Shown here piece by piece: positions 41,167 to 51,680 of a stretch of 64,000 nucleotides of DNA. Origin of the DNA: Gammaproteobacteria bacterium. GTDB lineage: Bacteria > Pseudomonadota > Gammaproteobacteria > Steroidobacterales > Steroidobacteraceae. Location of the stretch: the NCBI GenBank assembly GCA_010027845.1, contig RGUL01000002.1, forward strand, positions 1 to 64,000, written 5' to 3'. The notes under the pieces were generated by a model. It ran no database searches. It was not told the origin of the DNA and saw only the letters and a list, made by a program, of their open reading frames with translations. Within the stretch, counting starts at the first letter, position 1. Each line of letters starts with the position of its first letter. Position numbers and translations under genes: made by a program.

Positions 41167-41910
41167 TCAGCGGCGCGGTGGCGGCCAGGCGAGCGAGTCG
41201 TCGCGCACGTGATAGGTTTTGTCGAGACACGCGGCCGCGAGCAAGCATTCGCGCGTGAGACGCGCGAGATCCGCACGCGTCATCGGCGTCAACACCGTAT
41301 CGTCCTCGGTCAGTTTCGCGACACCCGTCGCCGCGTGATCGGCCGGATATAAACGCGCATTACGAATGATGGTGTAGCGAATACCGCTTTCGCGAAGCAA
41401 GCGCTCTCCCTCGCCTTGATCTTTGAGCCGCTCGAAGATTCCCGGTACGCGCTCCCAGCCGAGACCGATGAATTTTTTGACGTTATCACCGGCGCCGACG
41501 GCGCCATGATGGATGAACTGTCGTACACCCGCGGCGCGCGCGGCGACCAACAACGACGGCATCATCTTCGAATAGAAATTCGGATCACCATCTTCGACCC
41601 GTACCGCACTCACGATGACGTCGAAACGGCGACCTCGCAACGCGCGCTCGACCTCATCCGCCATCAAAAGATCGCCAGTGACGAATTCGACCGGCAAACC
41701 GACCAGCGTAGTGCGATCGGAACTCGGTCGCGCGAACACCACGACCCGTGCGCCAGCGGCCACGAGCTCGCGTGTGACCATCGCCCCGAGCTGTCCCGTG
41801 CCACCCAAAACCAATACGCGCGGCGACGACCGCTCAGTGGAGGCGGAAATCCCGCCTACTGCGCAGCCGCCGAGACCCAACAAAAAAATCGCCAGCCAGC
41901 GTCTTTTCAT
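41167..41910 (-). CDS. NAD(P)H-binding SDR/NmrA-like protein with lipoprotein signal
   Basis: 'MKRRWLAIFLLGLGGCAVGG' then 'VLVLGGTGQLGAMVTRELVAAGARVVVFAR'; ORF open to 41934. Confidence 0.8.
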   Translation of the reverse strand: MKRRWLAIFLLGLGGCAVGGISASTERSSPRVLVLGGTGQLGAMVTRELVAAGARVVVFARPSSDRTTLVGLPVEFVTGDLLMADEVERALRGRRFDVIVSAVRVEDGDPNFYSKMMPSLLVAARAAGVRQFIHHGAVGAGDNVKKFIGLGWERVPGIFERLKDQGEGERLLRESGIRYTIIRNARLYPADHAATGVAKLTEDDTVLTPMTRADLARLTRECLLAAACLDKTYHVRDDSLAWPPPRR

Positions 41911-41971
41911 GGATTGATCATACCCAAACATCATGTAAACATGACGAAATCCGACGAGACGAGGGGGTCAC

Positions 41972-43030
41972 GTGGGCCGGAAGCGATTAATTTGGTCGTG
42001 GGCAGCGCTTGTGCTGCTCGGCGCGTCGCGGCTCGCGGCGGCCGAACTGCCGAACGATCCGATGGAGCCGATCGCCAGCGCGCGCGGCGCGTTAACTGGT
42101 CCACTGTCCGGCGCCATCGTCGTTTCGCGGGACTTAGACGGCATCAAGCGCGCTTACGTCGATGGGGTCGGCCTGCGCATGCGCGGCCCGCTACCGCAGC
42201 CGGACGCGCAGTCGCGGCTGCAACGAAAACTTTGGGGCTGGCCCGACGACCTGCCCTACGCCCTATACACGCTCGAACGCGTCAATCTGCCCGATGCCAT
42301 CAAAGTTTTGGTGATCGTACCCGGGCGTGACACACCCGTGATGCGCAAAACGTGGGATCGCGAGGAAACCGGCCCCTACGCGCTCGGCTTTCCGCTGCTC
42401 GATGTCGATGCGGTCGATCGGCGCATGATCGCGCTCGGTCTGCGTCGAACACTGCCGGCCGTCAATCATTACGAACTACAGTTACGCGACGGTACGCCGT
42501 ATCCGATCACCGAGGCGAGCTACGAAATCCCCGACGCCACGCGCCTCGTATTGCTGTCGCGTGGTGGCGGACTGCCACAAAACGGCAGCGTCGACGCGAC
42601 GAGTGGCATCGGCGGCCCAGCCTATTCGAGTCTGATCGTCGAAGACGCTGCGGCGATGGAAGATTTTTTCTGTACCGTACTCGACTTCGAGCGTCGCACG
42701 AGTCGTGACTGGACGATCTTCGCGCCACGCTTTCGCTACGTGACCTTGCATGCGCGCGGTGCGCGCACCGGCAATCTTGGACTCGTCGAGTACGCACCCG
42801 CCGATCGCAAGCCCGGCACCGGTATCGCGCCACGTCCGCCGAATCGCGGCATCGCCGCGTGGAGTTTTCCGGTGCGCTCGCTAACCACCGTGCTCGCGCG
42901 CGCTAGAGAACGCGGCGTGACGATTCAGTCGACGCCGGTTGTGATCGACGATCCGCGTTTCGGCCGCGTGCGGATCGCGAGCCTGCTCGCGCCCAACGGT
43001 CTGCTCGTCGAGGTGTACGAACAGCGATGA
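41972..43030 (+). CDS. secreted VOC (glyoxalase-like) family protein
   Basis: GTG start, signal peptide; 'GAIVVSRDLDGIKRAYVDGVGLRM' and 'SLIVEDAAAMEDFFCTVLDFE' VOC modules. Confidence 0.75.
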   Translation: MGRKRLIWSWAALVLLGASRLAAAELPNDPMEPIASARGALTGPLSGAIVVSRDLDGIKRAYVDGVGLRMRGPLPQPDAQSRLQRKLWGWPDDLPYALYTLERVNLPDAIKVLVIVPGRDTPVMRKTWDREETGPYALGFPLLDVDAVDRRMIALGLRRTLPAVNHYELQLRDGTPYPITEASYEIPDATRLVLLSRGGGLPQNGSVDATSGIGGPAYSSLIVEDAAAMEDFFCTVLDFERRTSRDWTIFAPRFRYVTLHARGARTGNLGLVEYAPADRKPGTGIAPRPPNRGIAAWSFPVRSLTTVLARARERGVTIQSTPVVIDDPRFGRVRIASLLAPNGLLVEVYEQR

Positions 43031-44436
43031 TCCTCACGATCGCCAACAAAGAATTCCGCGCGATCCTGCGCGATGGTCGTGCGCTCTACGGCACGATCGT
43101 CTTCGCGCTGCTCGGCGTGCTCGCGTTGGTCACTGGCGCGATCCGCTTTTCGGAACTCGACGCCGAGCGTCTACGCGCGCAAGAACACGTCGCCGAACAA
43201 TGGCGCGCGCAAGGTGACAAGAACCCGCACTCCGCCGCGCACTACGGCCAATACGCATTTCGTCCGGCGTTACCACTCGCGTTCTTCGATCCGGGCGTAC
43301 AGGCATTCGAGGGCGTGTCGATCTGGCTCGAAGCGCATAAGCGGAACTTTGCGACCGGTCGGCCGGCCGACGACGCCGCACCGCTCGCACGCTTCGGCGA
43401 ACTATCACTCGCGTTCATCTATCAAGCGTTGCTGCCGCTCGGCATCCTATTGCTCGCGTATCCCGCCTTCGCTGCCGAGCGCGACTCCGGAACTTTGCGG
43501 CAACTCATGGCCACTGGCGTCGACGGCCGGCGCTTGTTCGTCGGCAAATTCATCGGTATCGGGGCCGCCGTACTAGTGCTCGCAGCGCCCGTGACCATCC
43601 TCGCGCTCATTGCCTTGGTCGTCGCAACCGGCACGCGTTGGCTGGCACACGCCACACTATTGCTCACGTTCTACGCATGGTTCGCAGCGATCGTGCTCGC
43701 CGCCTCACTTTGGGTGTCTGCGGTCGCCTCGTCGGCACGCAGCGCACTGCTGACGCTACTGGCGATCTGGGCCGTCGCAGTATTCGTATTGCCGCGCATC
43801 GCAGGTGACCTCGGTCGCATCATCGCGCCCGTGCCGGGCGCCCAGCGTCTGCAAGCGGCGATCGAGCGTGATTTGGCAGAGGGCATCGACGGTGAATCAC
43901 CGGCGGCAAAGATCGAAAAACGTCGCCGACAACTCTATCGCTTGTACAAAGTCGACGACGACCGTGCGCTACCCATCAACATGCAAGGTGTCATCTTCGG
44001 CATCCAAGATGAAATATCCAACGCCGTGTATGACAAACATTTCGCGCGCTTGCAGTCTGCAGTCGATGCGCAGATCGACTTATACGAAATCGTTTCTTTG
44101 CTCTCACCGCGCATGGCGTTGATGCTGGTGTCGCAGGAGCTGTCTGGCACCAGCGTCGGCGCACAACGCCGCTTCGCCGACGGCGCCGAGCGTTTTCGGC
44201 GACGATTGATGGCCACGCTCAACGCCGACATCACTCTGCACTCGCGCAACGACGATCCGGCGTATCGTGCCGGCGCCGATCTCTGGCGTTCCGCAGGTGA
44301 ATACCGCTACGAATTCGAGCCGCTGCGCGAGGCGTTACGCCGCTGTGGCGCAGCTGCGATGGTGTTGCTGCTGTGGACGCTACTCGCCGGCGCCGGCGGA
44401 TTGCTGGCGGCGCGTCGACTCGGGAGTAATCCATGA
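43027..44436 (+). CDS. ABC transporter permease, DUF3526-type
   Basis: 'LGILLLAYPAFAAERDSGTLRQLMATGVDGRRLFVGKFIGIG'; overlaps upstream gene by 4 nt. Confidence 0.8.
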   Translation: MILTIANKEFRAILRDGRALYGTIVFALLGVLALVTGAIRFSELDAERLRAQEHVAEQWRAQGDKNPHSAAHYGQYAFRPALPLAFFDPGVQAFEGVSIWLEAHKRNFATGRPADDAAPLARFGELSLAFIYQALLPLGILLLAYPAFAAERDSGTLRQLMATGVDGRRLFVGKFIGIGAAVLVLAAPVTILALIALVVATGTRWLAHATLLLTFYAWFAAIVLAASLWVSAVASSARSALLTLLAIWAVAVFVLPRIAGDLGRIIAPVPGAQRLQAAIERDLAEGIDGESPAAKIEKRRRQLYRLYKVDDDRALPINMQGVIFGIQDEISNAVYDKHFARLQSAVDAQIDLYEIVSLLSPRMALMLVSQELSGTSVGAQRRFADGAERFRRRLMATLNADITLHSRNDDPAYRAGADLWRSAGEYRYEFEPLREALRRCGAAAMVLLLWTLLAGAGGLLAARRLGSNP

Positions 44437-45842
44437 TCGGTGCCGAGTGGTCGTTGCTCCGGCGCGAGCCACACTTGAAATGGGGCGCGATCGCGCTGTT
44501 GCTGTTGGTCGGGCTCGCAGCGTGGAACGGCCGGATGCTGCTCGAGTCGCGTACTGTCGATGCGGCGCTCGCGCTGCAAGAGTCGCGGGAGACCATCGAT
44601 GCGCTGGCCGTGCAGGCCGCGAACGGCAACGCCACTGCGACCTCACCGGGTGCCGCAGCGTTCGGCGCAGTGAGCGCAACGATCGTGCGACGCAGCGCGA
44701 CCGGCGAAGCGTTGGCCATCGGGCAAACGGACCTCGAGGCCAATTTTCAAAAACTCACGGCGCGGAACGCCTACGCCGCACTCGCAGCAAGCGCGCCCGA
44801 TAATGCCTTGCGACTGGCCGTCGGTAACTTCGACGTCGCCTTCGTGTTGGTTTGGCTCATACCGTTACTCGTGATCGCGGCTTTCTTCGACATCATCTCA
44901 GGTGAGCGCGAGCGCGGCGTACTCGCACTCGCGGTCGTCGCCGGGGCCGCCGCATCGCGATATCTTTGGATCAAATGGCTGACCCGGACGTTGGCGAGCA
45001 TCGGCGTCACATGGCTCGCCGTTGCAATAGCGATCGCGGTCGGTGAACGCTCGTGGACCGCCGAAACCGCCATTACGCTCGTCGGCTGGGGCGTCGTGCT
45101 GTCTGCATACGTCTTTTTTTGGGCATCGCTCGCGCTCGCCTGTAACGTCGGTCGCGGCAACTCGGAGCGACATGCCGCCGTGCTCGCGGCCGCTTGGCTC
45201 ACCTTAGTGATCCTGTTGCCGGCGGCAATCAACCTGCTCGTCACCAATGTCTTCCCAGCGCCCTCGCGGGTCGAATTGGCTGCACAACTGCGCGAAGCGA
45301 CCGAAGCGGCCGACCGGGCTGCCGCCAAAGATCGCGACCGCTGGTTCTTCGATCACCCCGATTTGCGCAGCGGCGAGGCTGAGCGCGCCGCCTACTACCG
45401 CAGCGTCGCCGCGTCCGAGCGGATGATCACCGACGCCATCACGCCGCAACTTTCGGCATTCGAATCACGTGCCGCGGAGCGACGCGCGCTCACCCGTCGT
45501 TTGCAATGGCTGTCGCCCGCCGCCACCACGCACGATGCGTTGACGATCCTGTCGCATACCGATGGCGCCTCGCAGGCAACGTTTCGCGCTGCGGTCCTGA
45601 TATTTCACAATCGGTGGCAGACGTTTTTCTTCGAGCGTATCGACGGCGATCGACTCCTGACCCGCGACGATTACGCTCGCCTGCCAACTTTCGAGTCGCC
45701 ACCGACGTCTTCGCTCCGGTCGTTACGGAGGGCGAGCACCAACGTGCTCGTGTTGTTGGCGATCGGCGCTTTATTGTGCATTTACTGCGGCATGCGACTT
45801 ACGCGGCTCGATGCGATTCCGCCGCAACAGGAAGGTGGCTGA
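44433..45842 (+). CDS. ABC transporter permease, DUF3526-type
   Basis: 'LVWLIPLLVIAAFFDIISGERERGVLALAVVAGAAASRYLWIKWLTR'; 4-nt overlap with upstream gene. Confidence 0.8.
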   Translation: MIGAEWSLLRREPHLKWGAIALLLLVGLAAWNGRMLLESRTVDAALALQESRETIDALAVQAANGNATATSPGAAAFGAVSATIVRRSATGEALAIGQTDLEANFQKLTARNAYAALAASAPDNALRLAVGNFDVAFVLVWLIPLLVIAAFFDIISGERERGVLALAVVAGAAASRYLWIKWLTRTLASIGVTWLAVAIAIAVGERSWTAETAITLVGWGVVLSAYVFFWASLALACNVGRGNSERHAAVLAAAWLTLVILLPAAINLLVTNVFPAPSRVELAAQLREATEAADRAAAKDRDRWFFDHPDLRSGEAERAAYYRSVAASERMITDAITPQLSAFESRAAERRALTRRLQWLSPAATTHDALTILSHTDGASQATFRAAVLIFHNRWQTFFFERIDGDRLLTRDDYARLPTFESPPTSSLRSLRRASTNVLVLLAIGALLCIYCGMRLTRLDAIPPQQEGG

Positions 45843-45843
45843 C

Positions 45844-46548
45844 ATGATCGAGGCCAAAGGTTTATCGAAGTCGTACGGCAGTGTGCACGCGCTACGCGGT
45901 CTCGATCTCGAGGTCCAGCCGGGTGGTATCTATTGCCTGCTGGGCGCGAACGGCGCGGGCAAAACGACGACGTTGAACTTATTTCTCGGCTTCATCCAGC
46001 CGACGAACGGCGCCGCATCGATCGCCGGGCACGTCGTGCACGTCGATCCGGTCGCCGCACGCCGACAGGTCGCCTACATCCCCGAGACCGTCATGCTCTA
46101 CGGCATGCTGAGTGGTGTGGAAAATCTCGACTACTTCGCCAAGCTCTCCGGGTGCACGCACGATCAAGCAGCATTACGCGGCTTCTTACAACGTGCCGGG
46201 CTCAACCCGACCGCGCACGATCGGCCGCTCAAGACATATTCGAAGGGCATGCGGCAAAAAGTCGGCGTCGCCATCGCATTGGCAAGAAATGCGCGTGCAC
46301 TGCTACTCGACGAGCCGACGTCCGGCTTGGATCCGAAAGCGAGCAACGAATTTTCGGAACTCATCGCCGGCATGGCCCGCGATGGCGCCGCCATCTTGAT
46401 GGCGACGCACGACCTGTTTCGCGCCCGCGAGACCGGCACTCACATCGGCATCATGCGCGATGGTGTGCTGCGTGCGGAATTCGTGGCGAGCGAGATCGAC
46501 CACGGAACTCTCGAAAACGAGTACTTGAAAATCATGAAGGAGGACTGA
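45844..46548 (+). CDS. ABC transporter ATP-binding protein
   Basis: Walker A 'GANGAGKTTTLN', signature 'YSKGMRQKVGVAIAL', Walker B 'ALLLDEPTSGLD'. Confidence 0.93.
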   Translation: MIEAKGLSKSYGSVHALRGLDLEVQPGGIYCLLGANGAGKTTTLNLFLGFIQPTNGAASIAGHVVHVDPVAARRQVAYIPETVMLYGMLSGVENLDYFAKLSGCTHDQAALRGFLQRAGLNPTAHDRPLKTYSKGMRQKVGVAIALARNARALLLDEPTSGLDPKASNEFSELIAGMARDGAAILMATHDLFRARETGTHIGIMRDGVLRAEFVASEIDHGTLENEYLKIMKED

Positions 46549-46549
46549 C

Positions 46550-47155
46550 GTGAATAAACAGACAAAATTGTTGGTTGGGGTTGCAGCAGCATTAGCGTGT
46601 ACGGTGGCGAGCACGCATAACACCTTGACCTCGTACTACGTCCCAGCGGGCTACATGCAAGATCTCGAGATCCGCGTGACCCACGGTTGCAAAGATAGCC
46701 CCGTCAAAGAATTCCGCGTGAAGATCCCCGATGGTGTAGTGCGCGTACAAACGCAATACACCCGTGATTGGACGGTCGAGAAGCGCATGCGCAAATTACC
46801 GAAACCCGTGCCGGGTGACGGCGGCAATATGATCACGGAGACTGTCGACGAGATCATCTGGAAAAATCCGAAGAGCCCGATGCCGGCCGCCGGCGTCTAT
46901 GAGGGGTTCCATTTCCGCGCCGCGATTCCCGATACACCGGGGCAGATTTTATTCTTCCGTTCGATCAACGTCTGCGCATCGGGCGAAGAGCGCTACGTCG
47001 ACTTGCCGACCGAGCCGCTCGACGCCTCAACGCCCAATCTGCCGGAGAAACTTTTGAAGTTCATGATGGCAACACCCACACCGTCGGCTTTCGTGATTAT
47101 CGAAAAGCCGACACGACCGCAGTATCCCTTCGCATCAATGGCTCCGAAGAAATAA
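46550..47155 (+). CDS. DUF1775 (YcnI-like) protein
   Basis: 'ASTHNTLTSYYVPAGYMQDLEIRVTHGCKDSPVKEFRVKIPDGV'. Confidence 0.85.
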   Translation: MNKQTKLLVGVAAALACTVASTHNTLTSYYVPAGYMQDLEIRVTHGCKDSPVKEFRVKIPDGVVRVQTQYTRDWTVEKRMRKLPKPVPGDGGNMITETVDEIIWKNPKSPMPAAGVYEGFHFRAAIPDTPGQILFFRSINVCASGEERYVDLPTEPLDASTPNLPEKLLKFMMATPTPSAFVIIEKPTRPQYPFASMAPKK

Positions 47156-47171
47156 GCAAGAGGCAGTTCCC

Positions 47172-48803
47172 ATGCGATGTCGTTCAATATTCGCCGCAGC
47201 CTGTCTTTTTTTGCTGCCGGCGCTCGCGCAAGCCCACGCGGTGCTGCTCGATTCGTCACCCAAGTCGGGTGAGATGTTGGCGACATCGCCCAAGGAAGTG
47301 ACCGCCACCTTCAACGAAAGCGTCGGGCCCATCTTCTTCCGCATCCTCGATACTTCGGGGCAAGAAGTGGGCAAGCCCGGCGAAATTCGTCTCGACGGTG
47401 CACGCATGATTCTACCGTTGAACGACTCTTTGCCGAACGGCACCTACTTGCTGACTTATCGCGTGATTTCCGCCGATACGCACCCGGTCGGAACGACGTT
47501 CGGCTTTTCGATCGGCGAGCCGATGCGGGCGACGAGCGCCGCATCGGCTGCATCGGAGACGCGCTCCAAATGGTCGCCGTTGGTCGGCATCAATCGGTGG
47601 GTGCTGTACGCCAGCATGTTGTGGGCAGCGGGCTCGGTGCTGTTCGTGCTCGCGCTCGCGCCTAGTGCGCCGGTCGCGGTGACGAGCATGCGTGGAGGGC
47701 GGCTCGCCGCACTTTTGAGCGCAATCTCATTCGTTCTGGCCATCGGTTTCGGCGGTGCTGACATGCGGCTTGCCGGTTTCGATGGTCTCTGGGCCGCCGA
47801 AACTTGGCGGACCGGTCTCGGTAGCACGCTCGCCGCCAGCGCAGCACTCGGCGTACCCGGCATGCTGCTGTTGATGGTTGCGCTCAACGCTAACGATCGG
47901 CCTCGCACCGGTTTCGCGACAGTCGGTGCGGCGCTCGCGATCGGATCTTTTCTCGTCACCGGTCACGCCGCGACCGCACCACCCGCGTGGCTGATGGCAC
48001 CGATCGTCGGTCTGCATTTGGTCTCGACGGCGTTTTGGCTCGCGGCCCTCTTGCCGCTACGGCACGCAGCGCGCGTGCTACCCGCTGGCGAAGCCGGTGA
48101 ACTGATGGACCGCTTTTCTCGTTATGCCGTGCCTGCGGTCGGGATCGTTTTATTTTCGGGCATCGCGATTTCTTGGCGTCAGCTCGGCAGCCCGATGCGT
48201 CTGATCGACAATCCTTACGGCTTGATTCTCGCGACCAAACTCGCGTTGTTCCTGTGCATCCTCGCGATCGCCGCCTACAACAAGAAAGCCCTGACACCGC
48301 AACTTGGTCTCGGGATCGCCGGCGCCGATGCGCGCATCCGTCGCACCATCGGCGTCGAACTTTCGATTTATTTCGCGGTGCTACTTGCCGCAGCAGGCCT
48401 CACGCTCACGACACCGCCGCGGGCGCTAGTCGCAGGCGCTGCCCCTAACGCGACGGCCGCGATGACTGCCGACGGCACTTGGCGCAAGAACGTCAAAGAT
48501 ACGGCCGGCTATTCGGTCGATCTCGAGTTATCGCCCGCAAAGGCTGGTCAAAATATGTTGATGGCGACGCTAAAAGATCGAGATGGCAGACCCATCACGA
48601 ACGCCGCGGCGCTCGATATCGTCGTTTCACTGCCCGCCGCCGGGATCTCCGACGTGCGACTCAAAGGCCAAGACGTCGGCAACGGCATGTGGCACGTAAT
48701 GATCGAGGAAATGCTGATCCCCGGCGAGTGGAAACTCGCCGTGGAAGCATTCGTCACCGATTACGACAAGTCGACCTTCGAGACGACGGTACCGATCGGA
48801 TGA
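47172..48803 (+). CDS. CopC/CopD fusion copper resistance protein
   Basis: Signal peptide + CopC 'AHAVLLDSSPKSGEMLATSPKEVTATFNESVG' + CopD TM region. Confidence 0.88.
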   Translation: MRCRSIFAAACLFLLPALAQAHAVLLDSSPKSGEMLATSPKEVTATFNESVGPIFFRILDTSGQEVGKPGEIRLDGARMILPLNDSLPNGTYLLTYRVISADTHPVGTTFGFSIGEPMRATSAASAASETRSKWSPLVGINRWVLYASMLWAAGSVLFVLALAPSAPVAVTSMRGGRLAALLSAISFVLAIGFGGADMRLAGFDGLWAAETWRTGLGSTLAASAALGVPGMLLLMVALNANDRPRTGFATVGAALAIGSFLVTGHAATAPPAWLMAPIVGLHLVSTAFWLAALLPLRHAARVLPAGEAGELMDRFSRYAVPAVGIVLFSGIAISWRQLGSPMRLIDNPYGLILATKLALFLCILAIAAYNKKALTPQLGLGIAGADARIRRTIGVELSIYFAVLLAAAGLTLTTPPRALVAGAAPNATAAMTADGTWRKNVKDTAGYSVDLELSPAKAGQNMLMATLKDRDGRPITNAAALDIVVSLPAAGISDVRLKGQDVGNGMWHVMIEEMLIPGEWKLAVEAFVTDYDKSTFETTVPIG

Positions 48804-48804
48804 A

Positions 48805-49872
48805 TCAGCGCGCGACGTGCATCGGCGGCAATGTGTCGACCAATGCACAACTCGCGCTGATGCCCTCGTAGCGTGTCTCGATCGAGGCGGCACGCGGTGC
48901 GGCTTCGATTTCGGCAATCGGCGCATCCTCGTTGGGTTTTTGAACGAGTAAACGCAACCGGTCTTGCATGCCACGGCCATTACGATCCGGCATCGGCGCG
49001 CGTAGCAGCATCAGTTGCACCGCTCGTCCGTCCTTCGTCGTCACCGCCGTCTTCGCGCCGCGATCGTGTGCCCGCCACTGACGCGCACCTTTCGCGTCTT
49101 CGATCCGACAGTCGTAGCCTCGCGCACGATACATGCGGATATGCGTGCGATCCTTGCGGCCGACGAACTGGTGACCGGCCATCAAGTTGATGTCGTAATC
49201 CCACAAGACGTCCGGTCCGAGCACCCATTCTGCATCGGCCAAAAACTTCACGTCGGTGTTGTTGACCATGTAGGTGCAGGTGCCGGGGCCGGCATCTCGA
49301 CCGGAGGCGATTTTCCCATCGAGTACGCCCACGATCTGCTCACCACTGCGTCGCCAAAGAAAATCGCAATGGATGCCGTCGGGATCACGCCACTTCACCT
49401 CTTTCCAAAGTTCCGGGCGCTCGTGTAAATCGACGTATTTTTCCGGATCCGCCAGCCCTTGACCGTTGATCACCACGGCACCGCGCTGCTCGTCGATCCA
49501 GACTTTGTAGAGAATCTGGGTGCGATGCATCATCGGTGCATCACGACCGCCGGCATTGATCTGGCCGTAGAACACGACCTCGCCGAGTTGCGGCGCGTCG
49601 ATGCGTTGGAAGATATGATGCCAATGCTCGTGCTCACCCTCGATCGGCGTACGGTAGCGTCGCTCGAAGTGAACTTGCGGATAGGAATCCCAACCGCCCG
49701 GCAACCAAGCGATCAGGTCAGCGAGCACCGACTCCAGTTCTTGACGTGATTGGTCATAGGACGGACCGGCCGAAGATAAGGTCGAAACGACCGCTAGCGC
49801 CAAAGCGCACAAAACGCCACGCACTCGCACCGACTTTTTGACTGACATGCAGTGATCCCCCGATTGCTGCAA
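48805..49872 (-). CDS. CpcT/CpeT-like secreted protein
   Basis: Signal peptide; 'LIAWLPGGWDSYPQ', 'MHRTQILYKVWID', 'CDFLWRRSGEQIVGVLDG', 'AEWVLGPDVLWDYD' resemble CpeT/CpcT family. Confidence 0.5.
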   Translation of the reverse strand: MQQSGDHCMSVKKSVRVRGVLCALALAVVSTLSSAGPSYDQSRQELESVLADLIAWLPGGWDSYPQVHFERRYRTPIEGEHEHWHHIFQRIDAPQLGEVVFYGQINAGGRDAPMMHRTQILYKVWIDEQRGAVVINGQGLADPEKYVDLHERPELWKEVKWRDPDGIHCDFLWRRSGEQIVGVLDGKIASGRDAGPGTCTYMVNNTDVKFLADAEWVLGPDVLWDYDINLMAGHQFVGRKDRTHIRMYRARGYDCRIEDAKGARQWRAHDRGAKTAVTTKDGRAVQLMLLRAPMPDRNGRGMQDRLRLLVQKPNEDAPIAEIEAAPRAASIETRYEGISASCALVDTLPPMHVAR

Positions 49873-49938
49873 CGAAGTCTCGAAGATATCAGAGGTCTAG
49901 CTCGGCAGGCCGCCACGTAGCGGCGTACACTGCACTCT

Positions 49939-50925
49939 ATGAACGACGTGACACGAGACTGGGTGCGCTCGCTGCCGAAGGCCGAGTTACATCTGCACCT
50001 GGAAGGCTCGCTCGAGCCGGAAATGATGTTCGAACTAGCGGCCCGTAACGGCATACAGTTGCCGTTTCGCAGTGTCGCAGAGATTCGCGCAGCCTACGAA
50101 TTCAGCAAGCTCGATGATTTTCTCGCCATCTATTACCAAGGCATGTCGGTGTTACGCACTCGACGCGACTTTCGCGATCTGACGTTCGCCTATCTGCAGC
50201 GCGCACACGCCGATGGCGTCGTCCATGTCGAAGTGTTCTTCGATCCACAAGGTCACACCGTTCGCGGCGTACCGTTCGCAGACGTCGTCGACGGGATAGT
50301 CGACGGTCTCGCCGAAGGCGAACGCCAATTCGGGATCACCCATCGACTCATTCTTTGCTTCCTACGACATTTGTCTGAAGAGGATGCATTCGCGACGCTG
50401 GAGACGGCAAAGCCGCATCTCAGCAAAATATCGGGTATCGGACTCGACTCAAGCGAACTCGGTCATCCACCATCCAAGTTCACGCGGGTATTCGCTGCCG
50501 CCCGCGCGCTCGGCCTGCGACTCGTCGCGCACGCCGGTGAAGAAGGTCCGCCGGAATACGTCACCGAAGCGCTCGATTTGCTGCGCATCGAAAGACTCGA
50601 TCACGGCAATCGTGCGCTAGAAGATTCAGCGCTCGTCGAACGACTGCGGGCGAGTGGCATGACACTCACTGTCTGTCCGCTGTCGAATTTACGCCTGTGC
50701 GTCGTCGACGATCTGCGTAAGCATCCTCTGCGTCGCATGCTGCAATCGGGCCTCAACGCGACCGTCAACTCGGACGATCCCGCTTATTTCGGTGGCTACG
50801 TGCTCGATAACTACATGGCCATCGTCGCGGCACTCGACCTGTCGCGTGCCGAGGTCCTGCAGCTAACGGAAAATAGCTTGCGCGGTGCGTTCGCTACACT
50901 CGACGCGACGAGTGACCTTCGATGA
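49939..50925 (+). CDS. add: adenosine deaminase
   Basis: 'PKAELHLHLEGSLEPEMMFELA', 'LVAHAGEEGPPEYV', 'IERLDHGNRALED', 'VNSDDPAYFGGYV'. Confidence 0.9.
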   Translation: MNDVTRDWVRSLPKAELHLHLEGSLEPEMMFELAARNGIQLPFRSVAEIRAAYEFSKLDDFLAIYYQGMSVLRTRRDFRDLTFAYLQRAHADGVVHVEVFFDPQGHTVRGVPFADVVDGIVDGLAEGERQFGITHRLILCFLRHLSEEDAFATLETAKPHLSKISGIGLDSSELGHPPSKFTRVFAAARALGLRLVAHAGEEGPPEYVTEALDLLRIERLDHGNRALEDSALVERLRASGMTLTVCPLSNLRLCVVDDLRKHPLRRMLQSGLNATVNSDDPAYFGGYVLDNYMAIVAALDLSRAEVLQLTENSLRGAFATLDATSDLR

Positions 50926-51680
50926 AATCACTCACCGGAAAAATCGTCGCCGTCATCGGCGGTTCCAGCGGCATGGGGCGTGCGACGGCACTCGCCCTCG
51001 CGCACGAAGGCGCGGCCGTGGTCGTGGGCGCGCGACGCGCCGAACTCTGCGCGCAGGTGGTCGCGGAGATCGAAGCTGCCGGTGGTCGGGCCCACGCAAT
51101 GCCGCTCGATGCCACCGACGAAGGCAGCGTCGGCGAATTCTTCGCCGATCTCGAACGGCGTTTCGGACGTCTCGACGGGGCGTTCAATAATGTCGGTCGC
51201 ACACTCGGTTCGTCACCCACCACCGAGACCACCCTCGAGCGCTTTCAAAAAACGCTCGATTTCAATCTGCGTTCGACGTTTTTGTGTTTGCGCGAAGAAC
51301 TACGTTTGATGCAGCGAACGGGCGGCGGTGCGATCGTCAACAACAGCTCGATCGGTGGCACGCGCGGTTTTGCGAACTTACAGGATTATTGCGCTGCGAA
51401 GTGGGGCGTGGTCGGCCTGACGAAAGCGGTCGCGCTCGAGGGCGCCGCCGCAGGTATACGCGTAAACGTGATCGCACCGGGCCTGGTCGCCACCGAACGA
51501 TTCGAACTCATCCGCAGTCAAAATTCAGCCATGATCGACTCACGTCTCAAAGAAATCCCGCTCGGGCGTCCGGGCGCTATGGACGAAATCGGTGCGACGG
51601 TGGTGTGGTTGCTCGGCCCGGGCTCCGGATTTCTCACCGGGGCCATCATCCCCGTCGACGGCGGGGAGTGCGCGAGATGA
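50922..51680 (+). CDS. SDR family oxidoreductase
   Basis: 'VAVIGGSSGMGRATALALAHEGAAVVVGAR', 'YCAAKWGVVGLTKAVALE'. Confidence 0.92.
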   Translation: MKSLTGKIVAVIGGSSGMGRATALALAHEGAAVVVGARRAELCAQVVAEIEAAGGRAHAMPLDATDEGSVGEFFADLERRFGRLDGAFNNVGRTLGSSPTTETTLERFQKTLDFNLRSTFLCLREELRLMQRTGGGAIVNNSSIGGTRGFANLQDYCAAKWGVVGLTKAVALEGAAAGIRVNVIAPGLVATERFELIRSQNSAMIDSRLKEIPLGRPGAMDEIGATVVWLLGPGSGFLTGAIIPVDGGECAR

